A DNA stretch of 64,000 bases. Origin: Rhodovulum robiginosum (GTDB taxonomy: Bacteria > Pseudomonadota > Alphaproteobacteria > Rhodobacterales > Rhodobacteraceae). The notes under the pieces were generated by a model. It was not told the DNA's origin, did not search any database, and saw nothing but the letters and a program-made list of their open reading frames with translations. Every line of letters starts with the position of its first letter. The first letter of the stretch is position 1. Shown piece after piece: positions 1 to 8,912 of this stretch. The stretch spans positions 124,001-188,000 of the forward strand of contig NZ_RWGU01000049.1 in NCBI RefSeq assembly GCF_003944755.1. The letters run 5' to 3'. A program made the position numbers and the translations under genes.

Positions 1-270
1 AAAGACCCGGTGAGTAGCATGGTTCCGACGCTGATCCTGCAAGGCGCATACGACAGGCGGACGCCGGTCTTCATGGGCAAGCGTGCCGCCCGCGAACTGG
101 AGAACAGCACTTACGTCCTTGTCCCGCAGAGTGGGCATGAGGTTTGGAGCTACGCGGGTGACTGTGTGGGCCAGATTGCCGGCGCCTTTATCCAGGATCC
201 AGACGCTGACCTTGACCTGAGCTGCCTGGTCGCGCGACAACCGCAATGGGTATTGCCACGCGACCAGTGA
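1..270 (+). CDS. alpha/beta hydrolase, C-terminal part (cut by window start)
   Basis: The reading frame is open from base 1 and ends at TGA 268-270. The segment PVSSMVPTLILQGAYDRRTP is the usual strand-plus-acid-loop of alpha/beta hydrolases (PTLxLxGxxDxxTP, with the catalytic Asp), and SGHEVW about 45 residues later carries the expected catalytic His. This arrangement resembles the TAP-like C-terminal domain of secreted proline iminopeptidase-type hydrolases. The nucleophile Ser and the N-terminus lie before the window. The GTG at base 10 is not taken as the start, because the family motif begins earlier. The substrate cannot be inferred. Confidence 0.7.
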   Translation, partial: KDPVSSMVPTLILQGAYDRRTPVFMGKRAARELENSTYVLVPQSGHEVWSYAGDCVGQIAGAFIQDPDADLDLSCLVARQPQWVLPRDQ

Positions 271-419
271 TGGCGACCCCGAATGGTTGATCGTGGAAGC
301 CAGTCCGCATAGCGTCTGAAGGCCTCTGTGACGTTCCAAGAATTTGTACTGTTCAAACATTGAATCCGACCCGTTGTGTTTGCCCAAAGTCTGCTGAGAA
401 CGCTTCATTGGAGTGCGGA

Positions 420-1462
420 ATGGCTAAATCATATCACGTCAATACTTTTGATTTGGCACCAGATGAGGCGCGAGCAATTTGGGGTGAAATCACCGATGGC
501 ACCTATGAGCTTAATCCGGAAGGCTCCGCGTCGAGCAATTATAGATTTTCTACCCGTATATGGTTTGCACCGGATATTTTGTTTTCCAGCGTCCGAGCGG
601 AAGCTAACACCATAATCAGATCGAGCAAGCTGGTTGAGAGGCACCCACCAAATTCATAAAGGTCAAAATGCTTAAATCTGGCAAAGAGACCATTCAATTA
701 GATGTGGAAAAATTCGATTTAAATCGCAGCGCTCTCTATTTTATCGATCAAAATCGATCCAAGCGCGAAGCTCACACCGATCACGAACTGGTTTCGATCT
801 TTTTGCCCTATCACGCACTCGGCTATGACCCATTGATCCATCCCCCCGTTTTAAGTTTAAGCCTAGACACTGCTCTTGGGCGTTTTCTTTCGGCGAGCAT
901 TGACGCCGCATATCAGGAGCTTGACCATCTGAGCCAAAATGAGCTTTCGGTTCTTTCAGAAAGCCTCTCCGGGACACTTAGAGGCGTTTTTGCTCATAGA
1001 ACGAAACATGCAAAATATCCAAATAGCCGAAATGACCAAGTCAATGCCATCAAGAACTTCATTGAAAAGAATCTCAACTATTCTTGGCTTAGCGCAGACA
1101 GGATATGCCAAGAATTGAAACTGTCCCGAGCGACACTATTCCGCCACCTGGCAGACTTCGGCGGTGTGAACCGGTACATTCTTTCGCTCCGATTGAACAG
1201 AGCTTATAGAGATCTGTCGGAAGCACAGCCCGTGAGAGGCGTTGTTAAGGCCGTTGCCGAACGTTGGGGGTTTTCTTCACAAGCTCACTTCAGTCGAGTG
1301 TTTAAGGAGGAATTCGATGTAAGTCCCGCGTCCTTGGTCGGTCGATGGGCCCAAAAGCCTCACGATGCGGCAGCAACGGACAACGCTAGTCAACAAGGGA
1401 ACATTTTTCAATATTCGTCGGACATCGCTGCGCTGAAGTGGGCGTACGAACGGTACAGATAG
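420..1462 (+). pseudogene. AraC-family transcriptional regulator, frameshifted
   Basis: Two adjacent frames together make one AraC-type regulator. The frame from ATG 420 (GGAG at 411-414) holds an AraC-binding-like N-terminal sensor segment up to VERHPPNS at 659. The frame ending at 1462 holds the rest: YFIDQ and PYHALGYDP motifs of the sensor domain, then a C-terminal double HTH (SADRICQELKLSRATLFRHL and VAERWGFSSQAHFSRVFKEE). Reading upstream of ATG 668 in the second frame gives PTKFIKVK, which joins smoothly after VERH, so about one base is missing near 643-648. Base composition is clearly lower in GC than the surrounding genes, suggesting foreign origin. A sequencing error is the alternative explanation. 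If ATG 668 is used, the product would lack most of the sensor domain. Confidence 0.7.
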
Positions 1463-1628
1463 TCGAGCGGCCTTCTTGTGACTGTTTGAGACTCTCAGAC
1501 AAGCACTTTGCGACGGGCAGCCAACGACAGCCAACGAATAGTCTGGTAGAGCTGACTGGGATCTATAGCCGCTAATTTTAGTTCGGGTAGCAGCGAAACA
1601 AGCACAACGTAGGAAATGGAACGCCGTG

Positions 1629-1718
1629 ATGGAAAGCCGAACAAAGTATATGATAATTGGCGCAGTAGTGGCGATTGTTGTGATTGGGTATATTGTGAAC
1701 ATTGTCGTATCAGGTTGA
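1629..1718 (+). CDS. 29-residue single-span membrane peptide (hypothetical)
   Basis: An ATG at 1629 opens 29 codons ending in TGA at 1716-1718. The product begins MESRTKYMI and is followed by an uninterrupted hydrophobic run rich in Ile and Val, enough for one membrane helix. An AGGAAATGGA stretch at 1611-1620 could serve as ribosome binding site with 8 nt spacing. No family is recognised. The run of membrane-like codons and the A/G-rich leader favour a real small gene, but length alone gives little statistical support. Confidence 0.4.
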   Translation: MESRTKYMIIGAVVAIVVIGYIVNIVVSG

Positions 1719-1863
1719 GCCTGCCAACCCATCCGCAGTCGCTTTTCGTGAGCGCCACTTAGGCGAGAAAGAAGTTAACGCGCAGCACTACCGTAGGCGT
1801 CGATCATGGTCCGCCATTCGACAGAATGCTCCCCCAGAAAAAGACAAAAAAGGAGTAAGAACG

Positions 1864-2235
1864 ATGACTATACAAAGCCGGAAAACGCCGAAGATCCTGT
1901 TGGCGGCCTTGCTGCCACTTGCTTTGGCCGCCTGCGTCGAGACAGATGGCTCATCAAGCAGACCGGCGATGGACGCCAGCGAGACCAACGCCGTTATCGG
2001 CATGTTGGGGCTTGGATGCAAAAACCGGGTATTGCAGCAGTTTAGTGTTCCCAATTCGGATATTACCGTGCGCCCGGGCGCGACGTTACAGCAAGGTATA
2101 AATTCCGGTTCAATGAGTGCGGCAGATCTGAGGCGGGCCGGTGCCTCGTTCGATTGGGAAGTTGCCGGTAGAGGTGCCAGAGGCTATTGTAATGTTGACG
2201 GAACCGGTCGAGTGACCGAATTCCAGCAGTTTTAA
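1864..2235 (+). CDS. small lipoprotein of unknown function
   Basis: The start ATG 1864 follows AAGGAGTAAGAACG, a strong ribosome binding site. The 123-residue product has a lipoprotein signal (LLPLALAACVE, lipobox LAAC), so it should be lipid-anchored. After the Cys come a short polar linker, a central part with GCKNR, and a C-terminal part with DWEVAGRGARGYCNVD. Two further Cys could pair in the periplasm. I do not recognise the domain. The longer open frame upstream of 1864 has no ribosome binding site and no signal peptide. It heads a series of exported unknown proteins up to 4842. Confidence 0.75.
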   Translation: MTIQSRKTPKILLAALLPLALAACVETDGSSSRPAMDASETNAVIGMLGLGCKNRVLQQFSVPNSDITVRPGATLQQGINSGSMSAADLRRAGASFDWEVAGRGARGYCNVDGTGRVTEFQQF

Positions 2236-2477
2236 CGGCACAGGCCGTCCAGCACCCTCGCGGCCTCCGGCGCTTGCGAACATCCACAGTGACAGCGGCC
2301 CGGCCTCAAGGCCGATCCCTGACGAAGAGGTCCTTGGCCAGCCGCGTTCGCGTCGCGGCGAGGCGCTCGGCCAATTCTAGCAACCAGGGCAATCGCGCGG
2401 GATGCCCGTGAGGCCGAAAAACTGAACATGCGCAATCTGCAACGACATACGTTGGGCGCAAAAAGAGGAGATGGAAC

Positions 2478-2792
2478 ATGGGTAAGGCCGTTACAGGGAT
2501 TATCGGTCTGATCATTGGCGCGGTGCTGGGAGTGGTCATTGGCGGTCCGCTGATGATGGGAACCGCTGCGGGCGTCGGTATCGCCACGGGCCTCAATGCA
2601 GGCATATGCGCCACGGTGACAGCGGCGGAGAACGAAGGATTGCTGTCTCCTGAACAGGTCGATCAGGTCCTCACACGGGCCGCGTCCGACATCGCCGCGA
2701 TGCAGGGGCTGGAACTGGAAAACGAAAGCCTTGGATCATCTGAAAACTGCGAGCAGGTCATGGCAGACCTCGCTGAAGCGGCCAAGAAATAG
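2478..2792 (+). CDS. hypothetical protein with glycine-zipper membrane segment
   Basis: ATG 2478 sits behind AAGAGGAGATGGAAC. The 104-residue product starts with a Gly/Val/Ile-rich hydrophobic region (GIIGLIIGAVLGVVIGG, then GTAAGVGIATGLNAG), giving one or two tightly packed glycine-zipper-like helices. The remainder is acidic and probably helical (LSPEQVDQVLTRAASDIA), ending in AEAAKK. Two Cys are present. No family is recognised. A small inner-membrane or outer-membrane-associated protein is the simplest reading. Confidence 0.65.
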   Translation: MGKAVTGIIGLIIGAVLGVVIGGPLMMGTAAGVGIATGLNAGICATVTAAENEGLLSPEQVDQVLTRAASDIAAMQGLELENESLGSSENCEQVMADLAEAAKK

Positions 2793-2881
2793 GCCTAAGC
2801 TCCGAGCGTTTGGAACGTTTTGTTTCTGGCGTGCCGCCCCTACGGTCGCTCGGGCACGCCTACCAACAGTGGAGGGACGTC

Positions 2882-3658
2882 ATGAAAGTGCATCTGGCGG
2901 CGAGCCTCGCAATCGCCGGGATGATTGCCACGCCGGCGGTCGCGGAGTGGGGGTTCAGCGGGGAGCCGACGCCTATGGCCTTCGCGCAGTCCGGGAACAT
3001 GGATCTTGAGTTGCAATGCGATCGCATCCGTTTCGCGCCGGCCGGGTATGACCAGAGCGAAGACATCGTCAACAAACAGGGCCTCTCCATCCGGTTCATG
3101 AAAGACGGTCAGACCGAGGTCGGCTCGTTTCAAGCCGGGGGCGGAAATGCGCAGTTCCTGATCGTGGACAATTATCCCGTCGAGATCCTGTTCGATGACG
3201 CGGCGGACTACGGCTTCGTTCTGGATCAGATCGCGGCCAATGCCGTTCTGAACCTCTCGATGATCGATCAGGATGTGAGCTATGGATTTTTCGACCTGTC
3301 CGGCTCGGCAGCGGCCGTGAAGTCGCTCCGGGCTACATGTTCAGGCGCAGGTGCCGCACAGGAGGCCGCTGTCCCTGAGGCTCCCGAGGGCATCGTCTAT
3401 TGCGGAGGGGGCGCCATCAAGCGCCAGATCGAATACACGGTCCTGGAAAATTCCGACGATCAATGGGATGCCCGTGTCACGGTCAACGGCGAGACACTTC
3501 GTGCCATGACCTCCTATTCGTACTTCGGTTCAGCCGAGACACCTGCGGGATTCGTCGTCGCGCTTCTCGGCGAGGATCGTTCGGAATTTCTGGTCTTCCG
3601 CGATGACGGGCAGGACTGGCTGGAGTTTGGCGACTATCGGTACGACAAATGCAATTGA
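2882..3658 (+). CDS. exported protein of unknown function
   Basis: ATG 2882 is preceded by GGAGGGACGTC. The 258-residue product has a Sec signal peptide (MKVHLAASLAIAGMIATPAVA, cleavage after AVA). The mature part contains beta-rich segments, four Cys including YCGGGAIKRQIEYTV and a final DKCN, and a mid-protein Ala/Pro-rich linker (AAQEAAVPEAPEG) dividing two halves. I recognise no family. The next gene starts within one base of its stop (TGATG), so the two are probably co-translated. Confidence 0.7.
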   Translation: MKVHLAASLAIAGMIATPAVAEWGFSGEPTPMAFAQSGNMDLELQCDRIRFAPAGYDQSEDIVNKQGLSIRFMKDGQTEVGSFQAGGGNAQFLIVDNYPVEILFDDAADYGFVLDQIAANAVLNLSMIDQDVSYGFFDLSGSAAAVKSLRATCSGAGAAQEAAVPEAPEGIVYCGGGAIKRQIEYTVLENSDDQWDARVTVNGETLRAMTSYSYFGSAETPAGFVVALLGEDRSEFLVFRDDGQDWLEFGDYRYDKCN

Positions 3659-4179
3659 TGGTCCGGCGTAGTCCACGAGAGCACGGCCTCTCGTCCAATC
3701 TCACCGCGATGTTTTGGGCGATTGCCCTGTCCTGGTCTTTCACGGTTGCCCCGGCTTTTTCGGCCGATCTGCCCGAGTTGCCAACCCAGTTGCAAGACAA
3801 AGTCGAAGCCGCCACGAAGGCCTGCGCAGGGTACGAGAACGGCGAATTCGCTATTGAGTGGGGAGCGGTCGAACGAGTGGATCTGGACGGTGACTTGTAT
3901 CTCGATTGGGTCTTGAACGAGAGCGGATTCGCCTGCTCGACGGCCGTGTCGCTATTTTGCGGAACGGGCGGATGCATGTCTCATTTTCTCGTGGAGGATG
4001 ATCTTCACTCCCTCCTGAACCAGGGTTGGGATATGGTCGATCTCGGGTCAAACAGGGTTCTGCTTGCGGTTGTCCACGGGTCACAATGCGGTGGCATAAA
4101 TCCAACTCCATGTGTAGCCGCGAGCACCTGGGACACGGAAGAGAAACGTTGGCGGACGACAGGTGCGGAGTGGGAGTGA
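3658..4179 (+). CDS. exported protein of unknown function
   Basis: The preferred start is ATG 3658, overlapping the previous stop as TGATG. An in-frame ATG at 3649 is possible. The product (about 173 residues) has an N-terminal basic region and a hydrophobic stretch (FWAIALSWSFTVAPAFSA) that looks like a signal peptide. The mature part has RVDLDGDLYLDWVLN, an acidic calcium-loop-like sequence, and several Cys (FACSTAVSLFCGTGGCM, GSQCGG). The DLDGD-plus-paired-Cys pattern resembles short secreted VCBS- or EF-loop-like proteins, but no family is assigned. Confidence 0.65.
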   Translation: MVRRSPREHGLSSNLTAMFWAIALSWSFTVAPAFSADLPELPTQLQDKVEAATKACAGYENGEFAIEWGAVERVDLDGDLYLDWVLNESGFACSTAVSLFCGTGGCMSHFLVEDDLHSLLNQGWDMVDLGSNRVLLAVVHGSQCGGINPTPCVAASTWDTEEKRWRTTGAEWE

Positions 4180-4243
4180 CCGGCGTGACCTGTCCGTTTG
4201 GTCCGCAACCTACACTTGAGCTGGTCCGGAAGGTGGCGCGACC

Positions 4244-4462
4244 ATGACGAAACTCACACTGGTTGCTCTGGCTCTGCTGACCATCGGCGTCGTGTTGTGG
4301 GCTGGGTATGCGTCACAGGGATCATATGTCGACGAAAACGGCGTCCTGCAGGAGCCCTTCGCTTTATTGGCTTTTGGCTGGTTTTTTGTTCTGGCCGGAG
4401 GCGCCGTGTTGGGCGGCGTAGTTGGCATCAGGATTTTCAAGAATCTCAGGGGCCCGAAATGA
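4244..4462 (+). CDS. DUF3955-type small membrane protein
   Basis: This 72-residue product has two hydrophobic helices (residues about 5-25 and 42-62) joined by a loop GSYVDENGVLQEPFALL, which matches the conserved loop I associate with DUF3955 proteins (GS.VDE.G.L.EPF). The start ATG 4244 follows GGAAGGTGGCGACC. Its stop overlaps the next start by ATGA at 4459-4462. Function is unknown. The reading frame that overlaps it on the same strand upstream of 4459 is not coding. Confidence 0.7.
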   Translation: MTKLTLVALALLTIGVVLWAGYASQGSYVDENGVLQEPFALLAFGWFFVLAGGAVLGGVVGIRIFKNLRGPK

Positions 4463-4842
4463 AGCATCCTTCCCGTCACCACACGGCACCGACAGGCCGA
4501 TTGATCGGATCGACTGCCGGTGGAACGCTCCGCAGATGCGTTGGCGTAGCCGGTATCCTGTCCTGTGTCGCCATGACAACCGGTTGCAGTGAACCGACCT
4601 CTGTCGTAGGCATAAGCGAACCCGACCCCGAACTGGTGTTCGTGCGGGGCTACCGCTCAGCCGACGACGACTGCAAGCTCACTGGCGAGTCTGCATTTAC
4701 TGTCGACTTCCTGGACGATGCTGCGGATCTCGTCACCTGTTCGACAGGCGGTCCCGCTGCAGAGAGCTTGGTATCCGAGACATCGGCCACAATTGTCACA
4801 CAAACGAACAGCTATACCCTCTACTCCGTCCCACGTTCTTGA
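4459..4842 (+). CDS. lipoprotein of unknown function
   Basis: It starts at ATG 4459 in an ATGA overlap with the DUF3955 gene. The 127-residue product has a long basic N-region (about 30 residues) followed by a hydrophobic stretch and a lipobox (AMTTGCSE). The lipid-modified Cys would be about residue 44. The remainder contains DDDCKLTG and LVTCSTGG, two Cys that could form a disulfide. No domain is recognised. It is the last member of the exported-protein series that begins at 1864. Confidence 0.6.
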   Translation: MKHPSRHHTAPTGRLIGSTAGGTLRRCVGVAGILSCVAMTTGCSEPTSVVGISEPDPELVFVRGYRSADDDCKLTGESAFTVDFLDDAADLVTCSTGGPAAESLVSETSATIVTQTNSYTLYSVPRS

Positions 4843-5492
4843 GACCCCTCCGTCTGTCCGTCGTCAGTTTCTTCGGAAAATTCGAGGCAAAGTCCTACCG
4901 CGGCTGTGTTTTCCGGACCGACCTTGGTGCAGGCTGCCGCGAACGTCCGGTCCTTGTCCCCGTCACCGGATGCCGGATAGGCGCGGTAGGCAAGGTTGCA
5001 GGCACAGTGAATGGCAGCTAGGTCGGCAATCTACCAGTTCATTCTGACCGCAGCATTCGGAACTATGGGCTCTCACCGGTCCATCCGGAAACTTAATACC
5101 TCTCGCAGTGGCCCGGAACAACGCGCAGGTCACGCCGGTAGCAGGCACGTTCCTCGGAACGAACGTCGATCTGCTTTCGATGGAGGTATTAGTAAGAATG
5201 GAGAGTGCTTCGGCTCAAAACAACTCGCTCCTGGCCCGAGGAGGCCGGGCGGACATCGCGCTTGTCTGATGGCGTTTCGGTGGGACTGGCTTGCGGTGGC
5301 TAGTTTAAACCAAGCAATACCAATACCTTGACGTCCGGGGAAGGTTGGATATCAGGCCCATCCCCTCCGCCACCTGAGGGCGATCAGCAGGATCAGGCCT
5401 GCCACCATCATCGCCTGGACGAACCTATTGGCGGAAGACCGGCCCTTGGTTCGTGATGCCCTGTCGTCGGTCCCCCCCCGGCAGACCACGTT
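4843..5492 (+). other. 650-bp stretch without a convincing gene
   Basis: No supported gene. A plus-strand frame at 4839-5021 (TTG start, 60 residues, ending CRIGAVGKVAGTVNGS) looks faintly protein-like but lacks a ribosome binding site. On the minus strand about 5450-5370 a frame ends MMVAGLILLIALRWRRGWA and stop, which resembles the last membrane helix of a transporter such as LysE but has no body upstream. Both are most simply decayed remnants. The region separates the exported-protein series from the converging hydrolase operon. Confidence 0.4.
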
Positions 5493-6920
5493 CTACTGGC
5501 CGCGTTCCAGAAGCGTGGCTTCAAGACCGTCCAGCGCGGCACGATTCAGAACCTGCCCGCCGACGACGACCATTTGCGGTCGGCGGAGCGTCGCGAGGCC
5601 CTCCAGCGGGTTGGCATCGAGCAGAACCAGGTCGGCGCGCCGTCCGGGGGTGATGGTTCCATCCTGATCCGGTAAGCCGAAAAATCGCGGCGGGGCGACG
5701 GTCGCAGTGTAGAGCGCTTCGCGGGGGGTGAGGCCGATGGCCACGTAAAGGTTCAGCTCGTCGAGCAGCGAGAAGCCATGGAAGAGATAAGGGTTGGCGA
5801 AAGAGGCATCGCTGGAGGCCAGGATCGGCACGCCTGCCCAGTGGGCCATAAGGAAGGTCCGCCGGTCGAGCGCGATGCTGTCCTGGGCAAGGGCACGCAC
5901 CTCGTCTGTCATCGCCTCCAGCCGGAAATCCGGTTCTCCCCAGGCCTCGCGCACCTCGGCCGGGATCATGCGCATCCGCGGCGCATCAGCCGCGGGCCAG
6001 TTGCCGGTGTAGAAATCCGCCACGACCAGCGTCGGGCTGACATGCATCCCGGCCTCGGCCATCCGCGCCAGCATCGCGTCGCAAAGGGTTTCGTCCCAGG
6101 TCTCGAGGATGATCCGGTTTCGCGACGCCATGATCTCGAAGACGCGGTCCAGCTCGGCGCCCTCGGCCATCGCGGCGCGCAGCTCGTCCAGCATGGCCTC
6201 TTCTGCGGTCGAGCAGGCCATCGCGACCCGCCCGAAATGTTCCATCCCTTCCTGACCGGCGTCGATGGCGGTGCCGAGCGCGACCCGTTCGGGGATGTGG
6301 CCCACGAAGGGCAGCCCAACGTCGTGGGCCGCCTCGGCCAGCGCGAGATAGCTCGCTTCATCGAGCATCGAATAGGCCTTCACGGCAGCCCAGCCTTCGG
6401 CGGCGATCCGGTCCACGACGCTCCGTGCCTCGTCCGGCGTGTCAGCAAGGAACATGCCGGGCCAGGACCCGGGGCTGGCATCGACCCAGGCCCCTGCGAG
6501 GATCAACCGGGGGCCCAGAACCTCGCCCGACTCGATCCGGGCCTGCAACGCCTGCTGTTCGGCGATCGGCCAGAGCGCGCCCATGTCGCGGATACCCGTG
6601 ATCCCGTTGATAAGGTATAGCGGCAGCGCCGTATCGGGTTCGGACGCCGAGGAGAAGATGTGCACATGGCTGTCCCAGAGCCCGGGAATAAGGTAGCGGC
6701 CCGCGCCGTCGAGGCGGGTCGCCGAAGCCGCAGAAATATCAGGGCCGACCTCCGCGATCAGACCGTCACGGATCAGCACGGATTGGCCGGGGGCGAGCGT
6801 TCCCTCGATTACATCGACGATGGTCACATCGCTCAGCAACATCTCCGATTGCGCCTGTGCCTCTGCCGCGATCCCGAGGGTCAGGGCGAGCGCAAAAAGA
6901 ACCTTGAACATGTTCCTCAT
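5493..6920 (-). CDS. exported amidohydrolase-superfamily metal-dependent hydrolase
   Basis: The 475-residue product has a signal peptide (ALALTLGIAAEAQAQ) and the imidazolonepropionase-like amidohydrolase layout. A small beta sandwich is formed by the N- and C-termini (VTIVDV..GTLAPGQ and GTITPGRRADLVLLDANPL). The barrel carries metal and catalytic residues HVH (WDSHVHIF), Lys in AVKAYS, His in VGHIPE, His in MEHFG and Asp in ILASSDASF. These positions fit a periplasmic cyclic-amide or peptide hydrolase of the prolidase-like group. The substrate is unknown. It is the last gene of a five-gene minus-strand operon, and its start overlaps the oxidoreductase stop by ATGA (6917-6920). Confidence 0.85.
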   Translation of the reverse strand: MRNMFKVLFALALTLGIAAEAQAQSEMLLSDVTIVDVIEGTLAPGQSVLIRDGLIAEVGPDISAASATRLDGAGRYLIPGLWDSHVHIFSSASEPDTALPLYLINGITGIRDMGALWPIAEQQALQARIESGEVLGPRLILAGAWVDASPGSWPGMFLADTPDEARSVVDRIAAEGWAAVKAYSMLDEASYLALAEAAHDVGLPFVGHIPERVALGTAIDAGQEGMEHFGRVAMACSTAEEAMLDELRAAMAEGAELDRVFEIMASRNRIILETWDETLCDAMLARMAEAGMHVSPTLVVADFYTGNWPAADAPRMRMIPAEVREAWGEPDFRLEAMTDEVRALAQDSIALDRRTFLMAHWAGVPILASSDASFANPYLFHGFSLLDELNLYVAIGLTPREALYTATVAPPRFFGLPDQDGTITPGRRADLVLLDANPLEGLATLRRPQMVVVGGQVLNRAALDGLEATLLERGQ

Positions 6921-7927
6921 TGCTCCGTCACCCTCAGGACGAGTTTACCCGCAACATCTCCCGCCTCGACCCGTTCATGCGCCCGCCGAACCTCGGCCAG
7001 CGGCAGCACCTCGGCGACCGTGGGGTCGATGCGGCCCGCCGCGAGCATCTCGAAGAGCGTCGCCAGGTCTTCACGGAACCAGTCGGGGTGCTTTCGCCGC
7101 ATCGCGCCGATGGAATAGAACGCGGTCGCATGCCCGTTCGGCATCCAGTCCCAGAGCTTGAGCTTGACGAAATCCATCGGGATCGAGCCGCCGCGCCCCA
7201 GCACCTCGTTCTGGAAGCCGAAGGCCACCAGCATGCCGCCGGGCTTCAGCGCGTGGAGAGAGCGCGACAGGCTGTCGCCACCCAGCGGGTCGAAGACGGC
7301 GTCGACGCCGCCGCCCGTCGCCTCCAGAAGGGTCGCCTCTGGCGCATCCGCGTCGATCGGCGTCGCGCCAAGGCTGCGGATCAGATCGTGCTTTGGGGGG
7401 ACATCGGTACCGAAGGCCGCCATTCCCGCATCGCGTGCCAGTTGCAGCATCGCCGTGCCGACCGCTCCGCCCGCGCCGTGGATCAGCAGGCTCTGGCCGG
7501 CCCGCATCTTCGCCACGCGGGTGAGCATCTGGTAGGGCGTGACCGCCGACAGGATCATGCCGAGCGCATCGACATCAGACACGCCCTCGGGCACCGGCGT
7601 CAGCCGATCCTCGGGCAGGCAGATGTATTCCGCGTAGGCGCCGATGGTCGTCAGGTCCGCCACCCGGTCACCCGGCTTGAAGCGCGCGGCACCCGGACCG
7701 GTCGCATCGACGATCCCCACCATGTCGTAGCCAAGGGTGAGGGGCGGCTTTTCCTTCACGTCGGGATACATGCCCTTGCGGATCATCACGTCAGTGAAGG
7801 CGGCGCTGGTCACCAGGACACGGATGCACACCTCGCCCGTTGCGGGCTCGGGCCGGTCGGCGACCGTCTCCAGCATGAGGTTTTCGGGGCCGCCGAAGGC
7901 CTGAAGCGTGACGCGGTTATAGGGCAT
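6917..7927 (-). CDS. MDR-type NADPH:quinone oxidoreductase-like protein
   Basis: The start is set at ATG 7927 (MPYNRVTLQAFGG) because GAGGAGAGG lies just upstream and the family begins there. The product has 336 residues. The GroES-like N-domain shows VLVTSAAFTDVMIRKGMYP and LGYDMVGIV. The Rossmann domain shows the NADPH-binding AGQSLLIHGAGGAVGTAMLQ. Structural and catalytic zinc-binding Cys clusters are absent, placing it among the zinc-free quinone reductase, VAT-1 or zeta-crystallin-like MDRs. It probably reduces an enone or quinone. Within the operon it follows the alpha/beta hydrolase by 19 nt. Confidence 0.85.
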   Translation of the reverse strand: MPYNRVTLQAFGGPENLMLETVADRPEPATGEVCIRVLVTSAAFTDVMIRKGMYPDVKEKPPLTLGYDMVGIVDATGPGAARFKPGDRVADLTTIGAYAEYICLPEDRLTPVPEGVSDVDALGMILSAVTPYQMLTRVAKMRAGQSLLIHGAGGAVGTAMLQLARDAGMAAFGTDVPPKHDLIRSLGATPIDADAPEATLLEATGGGVDAVFDPLGGDSLSRSLHALKPGGMLVAFGFQNEVLGRGGSIPMDFVKLKLWDWMPNGHATAFYSIGAMRRKHPDWFREDLATLFEMLAAGRIDPTVAEVLPLAEVRRAHERVEAGDVAGKLVLRVTEQ

Positions 7928-7946
7928 TGGACCTCTCCTCGAAGAG

Positions 7947-8912
7947 TCAGGGGTTGGGCATCCCGGTGATGAACACGCCAATGTCTCGGCTCAGGTCGGT
8001 GTCATGGCCGAGCCAGATATGCCCGCCGTCGGGATAGACGATAAGGCGCGCGCCGGGAATTCGGTCGGCCAGCAGCCGCGCCGTCTCGGCCGTGCCGAAG
8101 AGATCGTCCTCGCAGGACAGGATCAGGGTGGGCACGGCGATGCTCTCGAAGGCCGTCTCCGTTCGCGTTCCCGCCCAGTGGCCGTCGTTCCGCAAACCGT
8201 CCGTTTTGCGGCTGATCGGCATCAAGCCTGCGCGGATCAGGTCGGCCCGCCGCCGCTCGTCCGGCGAAACCCGGTCGAGCAGGGCGGGGTCTGTCGCGAG
8301 CAGCGTGCGCAGCAGCATGTCGGGGGCGAGCGTCGCGAAGCCCCAGAACCAGGCATCCGAGGTCAGGACGCGCTCCACTGCCATGTGTTGCAGAGCGGTG
8401 AAGTCCACCGGATCGCGCCCCGACAGGTTCGCCGCCGGCACGATGAGGATGAGATGCGCGCAGCGGTCCGGGTGGCGCAGCGCGAATTCCGCCGCCGTCA
8501 GCGCCCCCGCCGAGCCGCCCGCGACGGCGATCCGCTCGAGGCCGAGATGGTCGAGCAGGTCGACAAGGACATCCGCCTGGCGGGCCGGCGATGCGTCGTC
8601 GGGGAAGCCGGTTCGGAGGTATCCGAAGCGCGACGGCGCGACGATCCGGAAGCCGGCCTCAAGCAGGCCGTGTGCAAAGAGAAGCCCCTGGTCGAACCCG
8701 CCGCCAGTGCCGTGGATCATCATCATCGTCGCCGGCCCGTCCCCGGCGACGGCGTATTCAAGTGGCCCGGCGCCTGTCGGGATGACGCTGCTGCGCCGCG
8801 CGATGCGGGCCTCTGCCCCCGCCATCGTGGCGCGGTAGGCGCCGGCGCTCCATGCGCCAGCCGCGAGCGCGATGCCCGCAAGGCCGCTCAGCAGGGTGCG
8901 CCGGGCCATCAT
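7947..8912 (-). CDS. alpha/beta hydrolase with N-terminal membrane/export signal
   Basis: The start is taken at ATGATG 8912/8909, where it overlaps the preceding gene's stop (ATGA). The 321-residue product begins with an Arg-containing N-region and a hydrophobic segment (LLSGLAGIALAAGAW), so it is exported or anchored. The fold's oxyanion HG (MMMIHGTGGG), nucleophile elbow GGSAGA, acid CEDDLFG and His in DGGHIWLG are all present. The nucleophile motif G-G-S-A-G is typical of the epoxide-hydrolase/lactonase-like branch. Substrate unknown. A possible frame upstream to 9296 is antisense noise over the serine hydrolase. Confidence 0.85.
   Translation of the reverse strand: MMARRTLLSGLAGIALAAGAWSAGAYRATMAGAEARIARRSSVIPTGAGPLEYAVAGDGPATMMMIHGTGGGFDQGLLFAHGLLEAGFRIVAPSRFGYLRTGFPDDASPARQADVLVDLLDHLGLERIAVAGGSAGALTAAEFALRHPDRCAHLILIVPAANLSGRDPVDFTALQHMAVERVLTSDAWFWGFATLAPDMLLRTLLATDPALLDRVSPDERRRADLIRAGLMPISRKTDGLRNDGHWAGTRTETAFESIAVPTLILSCEDDLFGTAETARLLADRIPGARLIVYPDGGHIWLGHDTDLSRDIGVFITGMPNP

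Noticed and set aside
4839-5021. Possible 60-residue protein after the lipoprotein gene
   Set aside because: TTG start, no ribosome binding site and no recognisable family; noted only in the gene-free stretch.
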